DNA of 64,000 bases from Nocardia sp. NBC_01327. Lineage in GTDB: Bacteria > Actinomycetota > Actinomycetes > Mycobacteriales > Mycobacteriaceae. Of the stretch, positions 9,830 to 19,831 are shown piece by piece (positions within the stretch are counted from its first letter, which is position 1; each line of letters opens with the position of its first letter). The stretch spans positions 3,348,001 through 3,412,000 of the forward strand of contig NZ_CP108383.1 in the NCBI RefSeq assembly GCF_035958815.1. The letters are read 5' to 3'. Made by a program: the position numbers and the translations under genes. The notes beneath the pieces were generated by a model, which searched no databases, was not told the DNA's origin, and saw nothing but the letters and a program-made list of their open reading frames with translations.

Positions 9830-11368
9830 GTGGTGACATACGGATCTCCCTACAACCAGTACGGCGGTTACGGATCCGATCGTGAACGCAAGGCGTGGGA
9901 ACGCCAGCAGGCGCAGGCCGCCGCTGAACAGCGCGACCAGCAGGCGGCCGTCGCGACCAGTGAGATCGATGGCCGGGTGGCGCAGCTGGAGGATCTGTTG
10001 CGGTCTTCGCTCGGTCGGGATCCGCGCATCGAATTCTCCTCGCTCTACAGGAGGGTGGAGGTTCCTCCACTCGACCTCGGTGCCCTCGCCTACCCGATCC
10101 CTGCGCCGACGTGGAATCCGCCCGCGGAGCCGGCCGGTGTGGCGCGAATGTTCGGTGGCAGGAAACGTTACGAGGAAGAGCTGCGACTGGCCCAGCAGCA
10201 ATTCGTTCAGGCGCAAGAGGACCACGACCGGGCAGAAGCGGAGCGGGAACGGCAAATCGCGCGGAAACACCTGGAGCACAAAGATGCGGTCGAGCAGGCA
10301 GAGCATTGGGTGGCGGAGGCAAACGCACACATAGACGAATGGCTCGCACGGGTCGGAGCGGGGGATCGATTGGCGGTCAGCGAGTACATGGAAGAGGTCT
10401 TGCGCAGATCCGGTTACCCGAGCAGCTTCCCAAACCAACGGCAAGCCGGGTACGTGCCCGAGTCGACCCGGTTGGTGGTGCAGTGGTACCTGCCCCCGAT
10501 CGAGGTGGTGCCCGAACAGAAGGCATACCGGCATATCAAGGCCCGCAAGGCAGTCGAGCCCACGGTGCGGCCTGTCAAAGAGATCCGCCAGCTGTATCAG
10601 CGCGTTATCGCCCAAATTGCATTGCGAACGGTTCGTGAGGTGTTCGCGGCGTCGTCCGAGGAGCTGATCAGCACCGTCGTGTTCAACGGAGTCGTGCGGG
10701 CGGTCTCTCCGGAGACCGGCCAGCAGATCGAAGCCCCATTGATCTCGATGCGAGCCACCCGCGATCAGTTCACGCGGCTGATTCTCGATGAGCCGAAGTT
10801 CAATCCCGTAGCCTGCGTACGGAAGCACTTCTTCGCCGATGTGTCGGAGCACCCCGACGAGCTGGTGGCGGTGAAGCCGGTGATGACCTTCGACATGGCC
10901 GATCCTCGGATCATCGATCCGGTCGACGTCATCTCCGAGCTCGACAAGCGCCCCAACCTGCTCGATCTCACACCGAGCGAGTTCGAAGCGTTCATCCAGA
11001 ATCTGTTCGCGCGAATGGATTACGACACCAAGCTGTTCCGAGCCAGCGGAGATCGCGGTGTCGATTGCGTCGCCTACGACTCCGATCCGCTCAAGGGCGG
11101 AAAACTGATCATTCAAGCCAAGCTGTACACCCACACGGTGAAGCCGAACCATGTCCGCGAACTGTGGGGGACCGTCGAAAGCGAAGGCGCGCTCAAAGGA
11201 ATCATGATCACGACCTCCGGGTACGGGCCGGAGAGCGAGAGGTTCGCCAACGGCAAGCGCCTGACGCTGATCGATGCCAGTGGTTTGCTGTCGCTGTGTC
11301 AGCAACACGGTATCCCTGCTCGAATCATCAATCGCAGCAAGAACGGGAACATTCTTCCCGACACGTAA
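9830..11368 (+). CDS. Mrr-type restriction endonuclease-like protein
   Basis: 512 residues. A coiled, Glu/Gln/Arg-rich section (about 110-170) suggests oligomerisation. The C-terminal 130 residues are a classic Mrr-cat domain: LTPSEFEAFIQNLFARMDY, then GDRGVDCVAYD with the catalytic Asp, then LIIQAKLY with the Q-x-K, then an LWGTVESEGALKGIMITT core. Family members cleave foreign, often methylated, DNA. A GAAGG site lies 6 bases before the GTG at 9830, which I take as start. It follows the M48 gene closely and ends 13 bases from the stop of the convergent caspase-like gene. Confidence 0.8.
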   Translation: MVTYGSPYNQYGGYGSDRERKAWERQQAQAAAEQRDQQAAVATSEIDGRVAQLEDLLRSSLGRDPRIEFSSLYRRVEVPPLDLGALAYPIPAPTWNPPAEPAGVARMFGGRKRYEEELRLAQQQFVQAQEDHDRAEAERERQIARKHLEHKDAVEQAEHWVAEANAHIDEWLARVGAGDRLAVSEYMEEVLRRSGYPSSFPNQRQAGYVPESTRLVVQWYLPPIEVVPEQKAYRHIKARKAVEPTVRPVKEIRQLYQRVIAQIALRTVREVFAASSEELISTVVFNGVVRAVSPETGQQIEAPLISMRATRDQFTRLILDEPKFNPVACVRKHFFADVSEHPDELVAVKPVMTFDMADPRIIDPVDVISELDKRPNLLDLTPSEFEAFIQNLFARMDYDTKLFRASGDRGVDCVAYDSDPLKGGKLIIQAKLYTHTVKPNHVRELWGTVESEGALKGIMITTSGYGPESERFANGKRLTLIDASGLLSLCQQHGIPARIINRSKNGNILPDT

Positions 11369-11381
11369 CAGGTGGGAGTCG

Positions 11382-14300
11382 TTACCGCTGCGCCCTCGAG
11401 ATCGCGTTGATCCTGAGGACGAGCAGGCCATCATCCAGCGCGACGGCGAGCTGCTCGCCGGGCAGCGCGACCATGGTGTTGATGGGTGCGTCGACCGGGA
11501 TCGCATGCTGCGGAGTCGTTTCGGCAAGATTCCACAAGCGAACCATGGAATCACGTCCGCCGCTGACGAAGAAAGTGGGGGACCAGGTTGTCAGGGCGGT
11601 TACCGCCCCCTTGTGTCCGTGCATCGTGGAAATGGGGTGTGGGGCAGCAGGACTCGACGGATCAAATATGTGAATCGTGCCGTCCTGGCTGGCACTGACG
11701 AGCAGCGGGCTACGAGTATCGGAGACGACGGTCAAAGCCCGCACCTCGGCAGTGCCGCCTGAGAAGGTTCCCAGCAGTTCTTTCCCGGACGGATTCGTCG
11801 GATCGAATATCCGAATGTTCCCATCGGCGTCCGCGCTGGCGAGCAGCGTGCCGCGGGAGGTGCCGGGTATTGAAACCAGCGCGGTGATCGTCGGCCCGTG
11901 GTCCGAGAGTGTGGCGATCGGCGGTCGTTGTCCGGCAGTGGAATCCCACAAGCAGATGACTCCGTCGCGGCCAGCGCTGGCAAGCAGGGTGGTGCCGTCG
12001 ATTGTCATCGCGGTCATGGCGGTCACCTCGCTTCCGTGGCTGGGCAGGATGGTGCTGGGACCTTGCCCGGAAACGCAATTCCACAGGGAGATTCGCCCGC
12101 CGTCGGAAGCGGTGGCGAGCATGGTGCCGCCGTCGCGGCTAGGGACGGTGGCCAAGGCGGTCACGGCGTTGGTCCGGTTGGTGAAAGTCCCGAGGAAACC
12201 GAGCGATTCGCCACTATCGGCATGATGAAGGGCGATCGGTCGATCATGGCCAACGCTGGCGAGTACGGACTCGTGGGAAGGGCTTGGAACGGCCGCAAGA
12301 GCGGTGACGGCGCCGCGGTGTTCAGTTGGACGTACGCCGGGACTGTCCTGCTCGACGACTGAATTCCACAGTCCGGCAGTCGGGTTCCACAAGCGGATAG
12401 TCGCGTAGTGTGCGCTCGCGAGAAGCGCACCGCGGTCGGGCAAAGGAATCGTGGCCAGGGCCATGATGTCCGATGTGTCGGCAATTTGACCGGCGAGGGT
12501 TGAAACCGGTTCCGTCGTCGGCCTTTTCCAATCCCACTCATTTCCCAGCGAGAATCCTTCGCGCACACCCGGCGAAAGTTGCTCGAATAGCACAGAACTC
12601 ACGTCCCACAGGCAAATCCTGCCGCTCCCCGCACCGGCGACCAATAGGCCCCAGTTACCAAGAGACATCACGGCCATGGATGTGATGGGAATCCCATGCG
12701 ATTGAGTAGGGCGCCATGAGTCGATCCCACTGAGATTCAGCAAAGTCATTCGTCCGTCGGCTACAGCGGCGAGCAGGTACTTGCCGTCATATTTAAGCGC
12801 GGCCACCTGAGTGACCGGCGCGGTCGGACTCGGGATCATGCTGATCTGGCGGCCGTCAATAGCGTCCCACACCCGGATCGTCGAGTCCGAACCGACGCTA
12901 ATGAGGAGACTGCGGTAATCCGGATCGATGAGAACCGCCAATGCGGTGACGCCGCCGAGGTGCGCGAGCAGCACGCCGATCAATCGGTTGGTTGCGGGAT
13001 CCCAGATCTGTATGGCGTCGCCGCTGCTACAGGCCAGCAAAAACCTGTTGCCCGCCACGGGAATCGCCGCGAGCGCGACCCCATCGACGGTATCGGTCAA
13101 AGTTGCCAAGGGTTGTTTGCTGCGAAGGTCCCATAGGAGGAGTTGGTGGTCCTCGCCGACGCTTGCCAGGATGCTGCCATGCTCGTCTGCGACAGCAAGC
13201 GCGGTCACCGCGCCGTTGTGTCCGGAGAGCACCCCCAGCGGCTGTCCGGTTGTGGGATTCCACAGGCGGATCGTGCCGTCGCGGCTGGCGCTCGCCAGCC
13301 AGGTGCCGCCGTCCGGGGCGGGAACGGCGGCGAAGGTGACGACTGAATCCGTGTGACCGATGAGAGTTCGAAACGACATTCGACGCTGCACCGCCGCCCA
13401 GCACAGATCCGCGATGGCGTTGGGATCTGCCGGTCCGGTCTTGGCGTGGAAGCCGGTGGTTCGGGCTACCGCGATCCTCAGGGCGAAGCCGTAATGCTGC
13501 CGATCCGTACGGCGGAGCCATTCCCGTGCGTTGGCGATGCCGTCAACCATCGGAGGCAGAACCACTCTGCCGAAGGCTGCCCGTTCGGCATCAGCACCGA
13601 CCTGTTCCGGGTCCAGCAGGGCGAGCAGCTTCTCATCGTTGAGCGGATACCATCCCTGTGGGCCGGAATTTGCGGCGTGCGTCGAAAGATAGTGCCGGAT
13701 ATAGGGATTGATGACGGTCGGTGTGCCGTCAGCGCCGGTGGCGGCCAGCGTTTCGTCGGCGGCGGTGATCAAGGCAGTGGTGATCGCCGATTCCGAGATC
13801 TCGGTAGCAAAGAAGTGTCGATGCTCAGTGTGGTACCCGTGGGTGAAATACTCAGCGAAGGTGCGGTGGGCCAGCCGATAGACTGTTTGCTGGTGCTCGT
13901 TGTCGACGATCACATACGGCGCGGCATCATCGATGAACCGCTCGATGTGGTGATCGTCGATCGATTGTGAGTTGTCCACAGTGGCAACGGCTTGGGCAAT
14001 TTTCCGCCAGATTCCGTCGTGGATGGGCAACCCATGCCCAGCCGAAACGGCCAACGAGATCAGCAGCCCAGGGTATGACGGGTGTTTCTGCGCCAGCCGG
14101 TCTACAGCGAGGCTGAAGATTCCTCGATGATTCCGTGCGAGCAGATCGTCCCAGGCGTTGTCGGAGCGCCATTGCGGATCCGAGAGAACCTCATGGACCG
14201 CTAGCTGGGCGATGAGGAAGTGCGTATTACGCTGCGCGACAGCATCGGCGAAGCGATCAACATCCATGCCGACCCGATTTCGCAGTCGGTGCGCGACGAA

Positions 14301-15794
14301 CCGTCGCACCGCCTGGTGGTCGGAGCGGATCGGCACGAGGTCCAACTCGGATGCGCCGAGGGCGCGCAACAGGTTCGTGTCGGTGGTCGGAATGTCGATC
14401 TGATCCTGGGTGCTTTGACGAGTACCTACGAGCACTCGGACCGCCGGAATCCGCCCAAGCAGACCCAACACGTAAGTGGCGAGTTCCTCAGGGAACACCG
14501 CCTCGTCGAGCGCGTCAGCCACAATCGTCAGCGGCGTACCACGGGCGCGAATAGTCCGCGCCAGCCACCGGCCCGCAGCGGCTGCATCTCGGCCCACCAC
14601 TTCGTCCGGAATTGTGGCATCCACGGCCGCGGCCAGTTTGGTGACCACATCCATTGTGGGGGCACCGATCAGTGAGAGACAGGTGTCGAAAACATTGTCG
14701 GGCACGGTATTCGGAGACTCGGCAAGCAACCCTGCCCGCTGCAAGGCGGTACGCAACGCCGGGTCGGCGTGCACAATTAGATTTCCCAGGAAGGCTGATT
14801 TGCCCGAGCCGGGTGGGCCAGTGATCACCAACATGCCGCTGCGATGTTCTTGCAACCAGGACACGACATGCCGAGTGGCTTCCTCTCGCCCCTCGAAGTA
14901 CCAGGACTGTTCGTTGAGCACCACATGCTCGAACGATCCGAGGCCGCCGTGCGCTTTGGTGATGAAATGGCGTTGGACATCGAGTGGCAAACTGTGTATC
15001 GCCTGCGCGAGTTCTTCCCGTGCGTCCACGGATATATTGGCGGGCAGCCGAATTCGTCGCACGAGAGCCACGACATCGTCAGCGATCGGCCCGCTCTGCT
15101 TAACCGTGACGTCCCTGCTGTGCAGCGCTTTGGCGAACCGATCCAGCAGTACATCCTCGGTGGCGAAGGTCTTGTGCAGGATGTTGTGCAATACGGCCTG
15201 CCACCGCCCCAACGTCACCGCGCCTTCGCCGACGATCGGGCTGATGAGCAGATAGCTGCCCCGATATGACCTGTCGTTCAAGGCGTTCTGCAACTGGCTG
15301 ACGAATCGCGCGGACTGGCATGCCTCGATCATCACTATCACCCACGGTCGCGGACGCGACTCGAAGCGACTCATGATGGCGTCCGCGATCCGCTCAGGGC
15401 CGATCCCCTCGGTGGCGGGATGCTTCGGGCTCGTGCGACTGTGAATCAGCGTCGGATGTTGTTCGTCGGACGAACCATGGCCGACCCAATACAGGATCGA
15501 GCGGGTCGCCGGATCGCGGTCCTCCCATTCCCGGAGCCTGTCGTGGACGTCGTCGTGGCCTCGATAATGGTCACCCTTGCGATCAGGGCACACCGAACAA
15601 TCCAGGTGTGGTCCGGCAGGATGGCACCCGCAGCACGGCGCGGCGGTGCGGGGCCATTCGACGACATGGCATTCGAAATCGCTGAACGTGTCGATGATCG
15701 CCGCCAGATTCGCCTCCATCCCGTCGATCCGTTCGTACCCCTCCGCATCGAACTCACCGATTGCGATCGGGAACAGTTCGACACCGTCGGTCAC
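11382..15794 (-). CDS. Caspase-STAND NTPase-WD40 protein
   Basis: 1470 residues with three parts. Residues 1-240 are a caspase-like (C14) domain: H106 in YWVGHGSS and C159 in MIEACQSARF make the dyad. Residues about 310-650 are a STAND/NACHT-like P-loop ATPase: Walker A TGPPGSGKS at 325-333 and Walker B IVADALDE. Residues about 805-1465 contain roughly 14 WD40 blades, many with LWxx endings, enough for two propellers. This is the architecture of an NLR-like sensor: WD40 senses, STAND oligomerises, caspase executes. Strong GGAGGTGATCT before the GTG start; start overlaps the lipase stop (GTGA). A Cys/His cluster (C54-C69) sits inside the protease domain and could bind zinc. Confidence 0.85.
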   Translation of the reverse strand: MTDGVELFPIAIGEFDAEGYERIDGMEANLAAIIDTFSDFECHVVEWPRTAAPCCGCHPAGPHLDCSVCPDRKGDHYRGHDDVHDRLREWEDRDPATRSILYWVGHGSSDEQHPTLIHSRTSPKHPATEGIGPERIADAIMSRFESRPRPWVIVMIEACQSARFVSQLQNALNDRSYRGSYLLISPIVGEGAVTLGRWQAVLHNILHKTFATEDVLLDRFAKALHSRDVTVKQSGPIADDVVALVRRIRLPANISVDAREELAQAIHSLPLDVQRHFITKAHGGLGSFEHVVLNEQSWYFEGREEATRHVVSWLQEHRSGMLVITGPPGSGKSAFLGNLIVHADPALRTALQRAGLLAESPNTVPDNVFDTCLSLIGAPTMDVVTKLAAAVDATIPDEVVGRDAAAAGRWLARTIRARGTPLTIVADALDEAVFPEELATYVLGLLGRIPAVRVLVGTRQSTQDQIDIPTTDTNLLRALGASELDLVPIRSDHQAVRRFVAHRLRNRVGMDVDRFADAVAQRNTHFLIAQLAVHEVLSDPQWRSDNAWDDLLARNHRGIFSLAVDRLAQKHPSYPGLLISLAVSAGHGLPIHDGIWRKIAQAVATVDNSQSIDDHHIERFIDDAAPYVIVDNEHQQTVYRLAHRTFAEYFTHGYHTEHRHFFATEISESAITTALITAADETLAATGADGTPTVINPYIRHYLSTHAANSGPQGWYPLNDEKLLALLDPEQVGADAERAAFGRVVLPPMVDGIANAREWLRRTDRQHYGFALRIAVARTTGFHAKTGPADPNAIADLCWAAVQRRMSFRTLIGHTDSVVTFAAVPAPDGGTWLASASRDGTIRLWNPTTGQPLGVLSGHNGAVTALAVADEHGSILASVGEDHQLLLWDLRSKQPLATLTDTVDGVALAAIPVAGNRFLLACSSGDAIQIWDPATNRLIGVLLAHLGGVTALAVLIDPDYRSLLISVGSDSTIRVWDAIDGRQISMIPSPTAPVTQVAALKYDGKYLLAAVADGRMTLLNLSGIDSWRPTQSHGIPITSMAVMSLGNWGLLVAGAGSGRICLWDVSSVLFEQLSPGVREGFSLGNEWDWKRPTTEPVSTLAGQIADTSDIMALATIPLPDRGALLASAHYATIRLWNPTAGLWNSVVEQDSPGVRPTEHRGAVTALAAVPSPSHESVLASVGHDRPIALHHADSGESLGFLGTFTNRTNAVTALATVPSRDGGTMLATASDGGRISLWNCVSGQGPSTILPSHGSEVTAMTAMTIDGTTLLASAGRDGVICLWDSTAGQRPPIATLSDHGPTITALVSIPGTSRGTLLASADADGNIRIFDPTNPSGKELLGTFSGGTAEVRALTVVSDTRSPLLVSASQDGTIHIFDPSSPAAPHPISTMHGHKGAVTALTTWSPTFFVSGGRDSMVRLWNLAETTPQHAIPVDAPINTMVALPGEQLAVALDDGLLVLRINAISRAQR

Positions 15795-17266
15795 AGATCA
15801 CCTCCGTCGGCAACCAAGATCAATTGCTTGACCGGTGATGTTCCCGCGCCGGCGACAGTGACCCGATACAAACCGGGCCGGTGGATCCGGACCGGTGCGA
15901 CTACCCGACCATCGCGGCGCTCGGCAGTCGGTACGAGTGTGGCGCGGCCCATCCTCGGGTCGTCGACCTGTTGCTCGATCCGAATCTTGAATCCCGTCAC
16001 AGCTTCTGCTCCGCTGATACCGATCTCGAATTCGGTTCCTGCGCGGATATCGTCGGGAATCTCCAACCCGAGCTCACCACCGGCGAGCCGTGTGCTGCGC
16101 GGATGGTGGAAAAGGCAGTCGCGTACGTCCTGGAATGCTTCGGTCACCTGCGCCAAGGCGCCGTGCTGTTGCGGCACAGTCTGATAGTTCTCGAGATGCA
16201 CGGAGGTTCGCGGGACAGTGCCGTCGCCGAGGCCATGTTCGCGGCGTAGTGTCCCGTCGGGTCGGCGAACCGGCTTGCCGTCCGCGTCGAATCGAACTGT
16301 GTAACCGTGACCGTCGACCTGGTCGTTACGGTCGATGGTGATCGTGCAGATCGTCGGCTGGGCAATGCCGATCACCCTGCGGTGGTTGGAAATGCGCACC
16401 TGCGCGAGCAACTCCCGATCAGCGAACGCTGCTCGCGCAAGGTCACGATCTCCGCCGGCCCGCACGACATCATCGACCGTCAACTCGCGCATTTCGTCAT
16501 TGTCGGTATGCAGGCACGGGTAACCCGGGAGCAGGTCGTACATTCCCGGCAGTGTCCGGGCCAGCTCCCGCATGCGATGGGGAGGAAGCGGTTTCCCTTC
16601 CCCGGAACCCAGCATCACCATCGCCGAGGCCGACCCGTCGAATGGTGTACCCAATGTGACGGTGACACCGACATTGTCCATCGCGCCGCTGATCATGCCC
16701 AGCGCACGGCACAGCAGTCCACCCATCGAATGTGCCACCAAATGAATTTTCGCATCCGGCCGCCCCGACAGCCGCCGCCAGCGCGTCAGATGCTGATCGA
16801 TCGCGACCGCCAGCAGTTGCGCGTTGCGCCGTACCGGAAGTCGCCAGTCGTAGCCGAACTGCCCGATCGCGCGCGGGTCCTGGACAATCTTCGTCAGATC
16901 CTCGATGAGGTCCGTATAGGGTTCGTAGCCCTTGAGGAACGGTGCGTAGGCGGGCACTCGTAGCAGCCGGCCGGGCTCGATCCGGGTGTCGTCGGGATCG
17001 TACTTCAGACGTTCGAACGCATCTGCAGATCCCAACCACATCTTGCTCAATAGCCCAGGTTTCAAGCCCCACAACAGTTTCGGCGAGCTGCCCGAGACAT
17101 CGACCAGTTCGGTCCCCATTATCCCGGGCACCACCAGGACCGCATCGGCGATGAGTGGTCGGTCAACCAGCGCTGCATCCCTGACCGGCGGAGTCACCTC
17201 CAGATTTCCGAAGCCCCCCGGCAGCTGGGTATCCGGAAAGAAGTTGAGATACGAATCATGCTGCAT
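15791..17266 (-). CDS. LCAT-like lipase/acyltransferase
   Basis: 491 residues, alpha/beta hydrolase fold. VVPGIMGTEL at about 45-54 is the oxyanion-side motif of the lecithin:cholesterol acyltransferase family, FGYDWR at 137-142 is typical of that family and HLVAHSMGG puts the nucleophile at S180. GDGTVPRTSVHL near residue 350 is the region of the catalytic His. The last 90 residues look like a small beta-sandwich. No signal peptide, so a cytosolic enzyme that could act on the inner membrane. It is the first gene of an operon with the caspase-STAND gene (GTGA overlap), suggesting the two work together: either a second effector or a substrate for the protease. Confidence 0.78.
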   Translation of the reverse strand: MQHDSYLNFFPDTQLPGGFGNLEVTPPVRDAALVDRPLIADAVLVVPGIMGTELVDVSGSSPKLLWGLKPGLLSKMWLGSADAFERLKYDPDDTRIEPGRLLRVPAYAPFLKGYEPYTDLIEDLTKIVQDPRAIGQFGYDWRLPVRRNAQLLAVAIDQHLTRWRRLSGRPDAKIHLVAHSMGGLLCRALGMISGAMDNVGVTVTLGTPFDGSASAMVMLGSGEGKPLPPHRMRELARTLPGMYDLLPGYPCLHTDNDEMRELTVDDVVRAGGDRDLARAAFADRELLAQVRISNHRRVIGIAQPTICTITIDRNDQVDGHGYTVRFDADGKPVRRPDGTLRREHGLGDGTVPRTSVHLENYQTVPQQHGALAQVTEAFQDVRDCLFHHPRSTRLAGGELGLEIPDDIRAGTEFEIGISGAEAVTGFKIRIEQQVDDPRMGRATLVPTAERRDGRVVAPVRIHRPGLYRVTVAGAGTSPVKQLILVADGGDL

Positions 17267-17432
17267 ACCAATATCATTACTGCTGCGGCACGCTACGTCA
17301 GCAATTCTGGGCTGCCCAGATCCACCGCTCCCATCCCTTCCTGCTCGATCTGGAAGAGGCAGCTGTTGCGTTGGGGCCTACTCGGGGCCGCCGAGGGCGA
17401 TTGGGGCGCAGTTCGCTGGACTACGTTGCGGA

Positions 17433-18665
17433 TTATTGACCGGCTTCGCGCGATACGTGTACAGGAAGTGCCTCTAACCGTCGGAAGAAGATGCTCCGGC
17501 GCCAGCGCAGCGATTCGGCTGGCACGGCGAGGCTGATGGTGGGGTAGTGCTCGAGGAGGTTGGTAATTGCCGCTAAAGCTTCGGTGCGGGCGAGCCGGGC
17601 GCCGAGGCAGTGGTGGATTCCGGTTCCGAACGAGATGTGTCGAACTTGGCGATCGGCGTCGAATGTGTCTGCGTCGGTAACTGATTCGGGATCATGATTC
17701 GCTGCGAGCAGCGACACCATCAGTAGCTCTCCGCGGTTGATGCGTTGGCCGGCGAGGTCGAAGTTCGACTGAGCTTGACGCAGCGTCGCTACGGGGAGTG
17801 GCGGGTTGGTGCGCAGCGTCTCGTCGAGGACAGCATTGAGCCTGGTTGGGTCTGAGCGGACGCGCTGCAGCTCGTCCGGGTTTCCCAGTAGGGAGAGCAT
17901 CGTGCCGAGGATGAGGTTGGACGTGGTTTCGTGCCCGGCGATCAGCAGCAACGAGACCGTTGACAGCGCTTCTTTCAGATCTATCGCCCCGGCCGACATC
18001 TGGCGTGTCAGTGAGGTGATGAGGTCATCACGAGGGCGGAGTCGGCGGGCGGCGAATGTCGGCAGGATCAGCCGAGCGAAATCGATACTGGCAGTGCGTA
18101 ATTGACGTCCTTCGGCGACGGTGACATCGGACAGGATCGCGGAGGACCGCTCGATGCGTTGCTGGTGGTGGCGGGAGATGCCTGTGACCTCGCAGATTAC
18201 CGCGACCGGTAGTGGACAAGCCAGGGCCGACACAAGATCGACCGGTGCAGTGGAGTCCATCGATTCTACGAATTCATTTGCAAGCGTGCGAATTCGGGGT
18301 TCCAACGTCGAGACAGCGCGTGGGGTGAAGTAGTCGGCGACGGACCTGCGCAACCGTGTGTGCTCAGGTGGGTCGGAGCCGAGCATATGAGTGACTACCC
18401 ACTCGGTGCCGTAGCGCAGGAGGCGTCGTTGGAGTCCAATGCTGGCGCTGTCGTCGGTGGATACGCCGAGCATGGTGTCGCGGCCCTTGCCGATCCGGGG
18501 GTCTGTGAGCACGGTGCGGGCAAGGCGGTCACTGGTGACGAGCCAGCCGTGGACCCCGGATGGGGTGGTGAACCGGTGGATCGGCCCGTTCTGTTGAACC
18601 TGTCGATAGAACTGGTGTGGATCCCGAAAATACGAGTCATCGAAGGCAACTGCACTGGTCAGCAT
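17433..18665 (-). CDS. Cytochrome P450
   Basis: 410 residues, usual length for a soluble bacterial P450. The haem-binding loop FGTGIHHCLGARLAR contains the thiolate Cys, the I-helix reads AGHETTSN, and the ExxR motif is DETLRTNPP. It would hydroxylate a small organic substrate with electrons from a ferredoxin; no ferredoxin or reductase gene is adjacent. The ATG at 18665 is preferred to a GTG at 18695 because GGAGA lies just before it. It is transcribed away from the Rv3651-like gene at 18716. Substrate not predictable from the sequence. Confidence 0.93.
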   Translation of the reverse strand: MLTSAVAFDDSYFRDPHQFYRQVQQNGPIHRFTTPSGVHGWLVTSDRLARTVLTDPRIGKGRDTMLGVSTDDSASIGLQRRLLRYGTEWVVTHMLGSDPPEHTRLRRSVADYFTPRAVSTLEPRIRTLANEFVESMDSTAPVDLVSALACPLPVAVICEVTGISRHHQQRIERSSAILSDVTVAEGRQLRTASIDFARLILPTFAARRLRPRDDLITSLTRQMSAGAIDLKEALSTVSLLLIAGHETTSNLILGTMLSLLGNPDELQRVRSDPTRLNAVLDETLRTNPPLPVATLRQAQSNFDLAGQRINRGELLMVSLLAANHDPESVTDADTFDADRQVRHISFGTGIHHCLGARLARTEALAAITNLLEHYPTISLAVPAESLRWRRSIFFRRLEALPVHVSREAGQ

Positions 18666-18715
18666 AGTTCTCCGTTTTTCGCGAACTTCGGACACGAAAG
18701 GCGCACTATTGCGTT

Positions 18716-19747
18716 ATGGCCGACAAAATCGTACGCCAGGAGGAGCACGCGCGGTCGCCACAGTGGCTGCTCATCGAGACATTCGGTGAACTGGACGGTA
18801 ACTACACAATCGTCGATTGGGGCGGACATCCGAAGGAGTTTCTATCTCTCGACAAGGCGGTGAAAGGCGCTGCGGCGAAGATTCGGCAGGCTGTCACTGT
18901 CGTTGCTCGCTCGCGTGAGCCGCTGACTGCGGTTGGAGCGGGCCGGCATGTGGAGGTGTATCCGCACTTCGTTGGGGACAGATTGCACGGGGTGCAGGTG
19001 TGGTCGGGAACAGAGGGTCAGGCTGCGCCGCCGCGTCCGCGAGCAGGGGCCTGGGACATCAATCTCACTACCCTGACGGCTCTGGGTAGCGCTGAGTGGG
19101 CCGATCTTGCTGACATCCCTGAGGAGCAGCGTGGCACGGCGCGTTCCCTGGCGAACATGTTCGCGCAGGTTCAGACCGACGAGCGGGAATTGATCGCGAT
19201 GAAGCGCATCATCGCCGCCGTGCCAGGAACCACCCACCAGGGTGTGTGGACGGTCTACCGGCGCGATGGCGCCAGTTTTCGCTCGCATTTCTCTTGCCGC
19301 ATCTACGAGTCGCTTGTCGATCAACTGCAGCATCGCGTCGCCCATGGGATAAGTCAGGAGATCTCTGTCGGCGCTCCTGGGGAGGCGCAGCCTCAGCCGT
19401 TGGTCCTGTTGGAGCATCGCTTACTGGAGGCTGATACACCCGCGGGGGAGTATCGGGCCTTAATCAACCTTCGGAATCTGCGTCTGATCCGTTGGGTGCA
19501 TGGTTCACCGATCCCCGAGGAGATCGCGTGGCGCGGTATCGAGGGCGAGCCTGCTCCTGAGGTTCATCCCGATGATCGGCCCGTCATGGTCGAGATGGCT
19601 CGCGGGCTGGCCAAGTCGTCTACGACGGGGAAGATGCGTGTACGCGGCGTCGATGGCAGTTGGATAACGATTAGCGCTCGCGCGAGTCTGGTCGCGATCG
19701 ATCAGGAGACTACAGCGGCGCTGCTGAAATTCACGATGGATTGCTAG
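18716..19747 (+). CDS. Rv3651-like (DUF5593-type) protein, copy 1
   Basis: 343 residues. The N-terminal 100 residues (WLLIETFGELDGNYTIVDWG) resemble the Rv3651-like N-terminal domain of mycolate-containing actinobacteria, and the rest has the spacing of PAS/GAF-like sensor folds (VHPDDRPVMVEMARGL is PAS-like). No membrane segment. A second, diverged copy lies directly downstream, so this is a tandem duplication. Function is unknown in the family; a sensory or adaptor role is a guess from fold. It is divergent from the P450 gene with about 50 bases between starts. Confidence 0.65.
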   Translation: MADKIVRQEEHARSPQWLLIETFGELDGNYTIVDWGGHPKEFLSLDKAVKGAAAKIRQAVTVVARSREPLTAVGAGRHVEVYPHFVGDRLHGVQVWSGTEGQAAPPRPRAGAWDINLTTLTALGSAEWADLADIPEEQRGTARSLANMFAQVQTDERELIAMKRIIAAVPGTTHQGVWTVYRRDGASFRSHFSCRIYESLVDQLQHRVAHGISQEISVGAPGEAQPQPLVLLEHRLLEADTPAGEYRALINLRNLRLIRWVHGSPIPEEIAWRGIEGEPAPEVHPDDRPVMVEMARGLAKSSTTGKMRVRGVDGSWITISARASLVAIDQETTAALLKFTMDC

Positions 19748-19831
19748 TGATTTGCGATATATAATCCAGAGTTACGCTCCCGTTTAGAATCGGGAATCCG
19801 GCGGTGGTCGGTTGGATGTGGTCCACGCCAG

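Noticed and set aside
9515..11554. A 679-codon minus-strand open frame
   Set aside because: Antisense to the Mrr-type nuclease and the end of the M48 gene, both with clear catalytic motifs; long antisense frames are common at this GC content.
14476..15255. A 259-codon plus-strand frame within the caspase-STAND gene
   Set aside because: Antisense shadow of the P-loop and caspase regions; Ser/Arg-rich composition with no motif.
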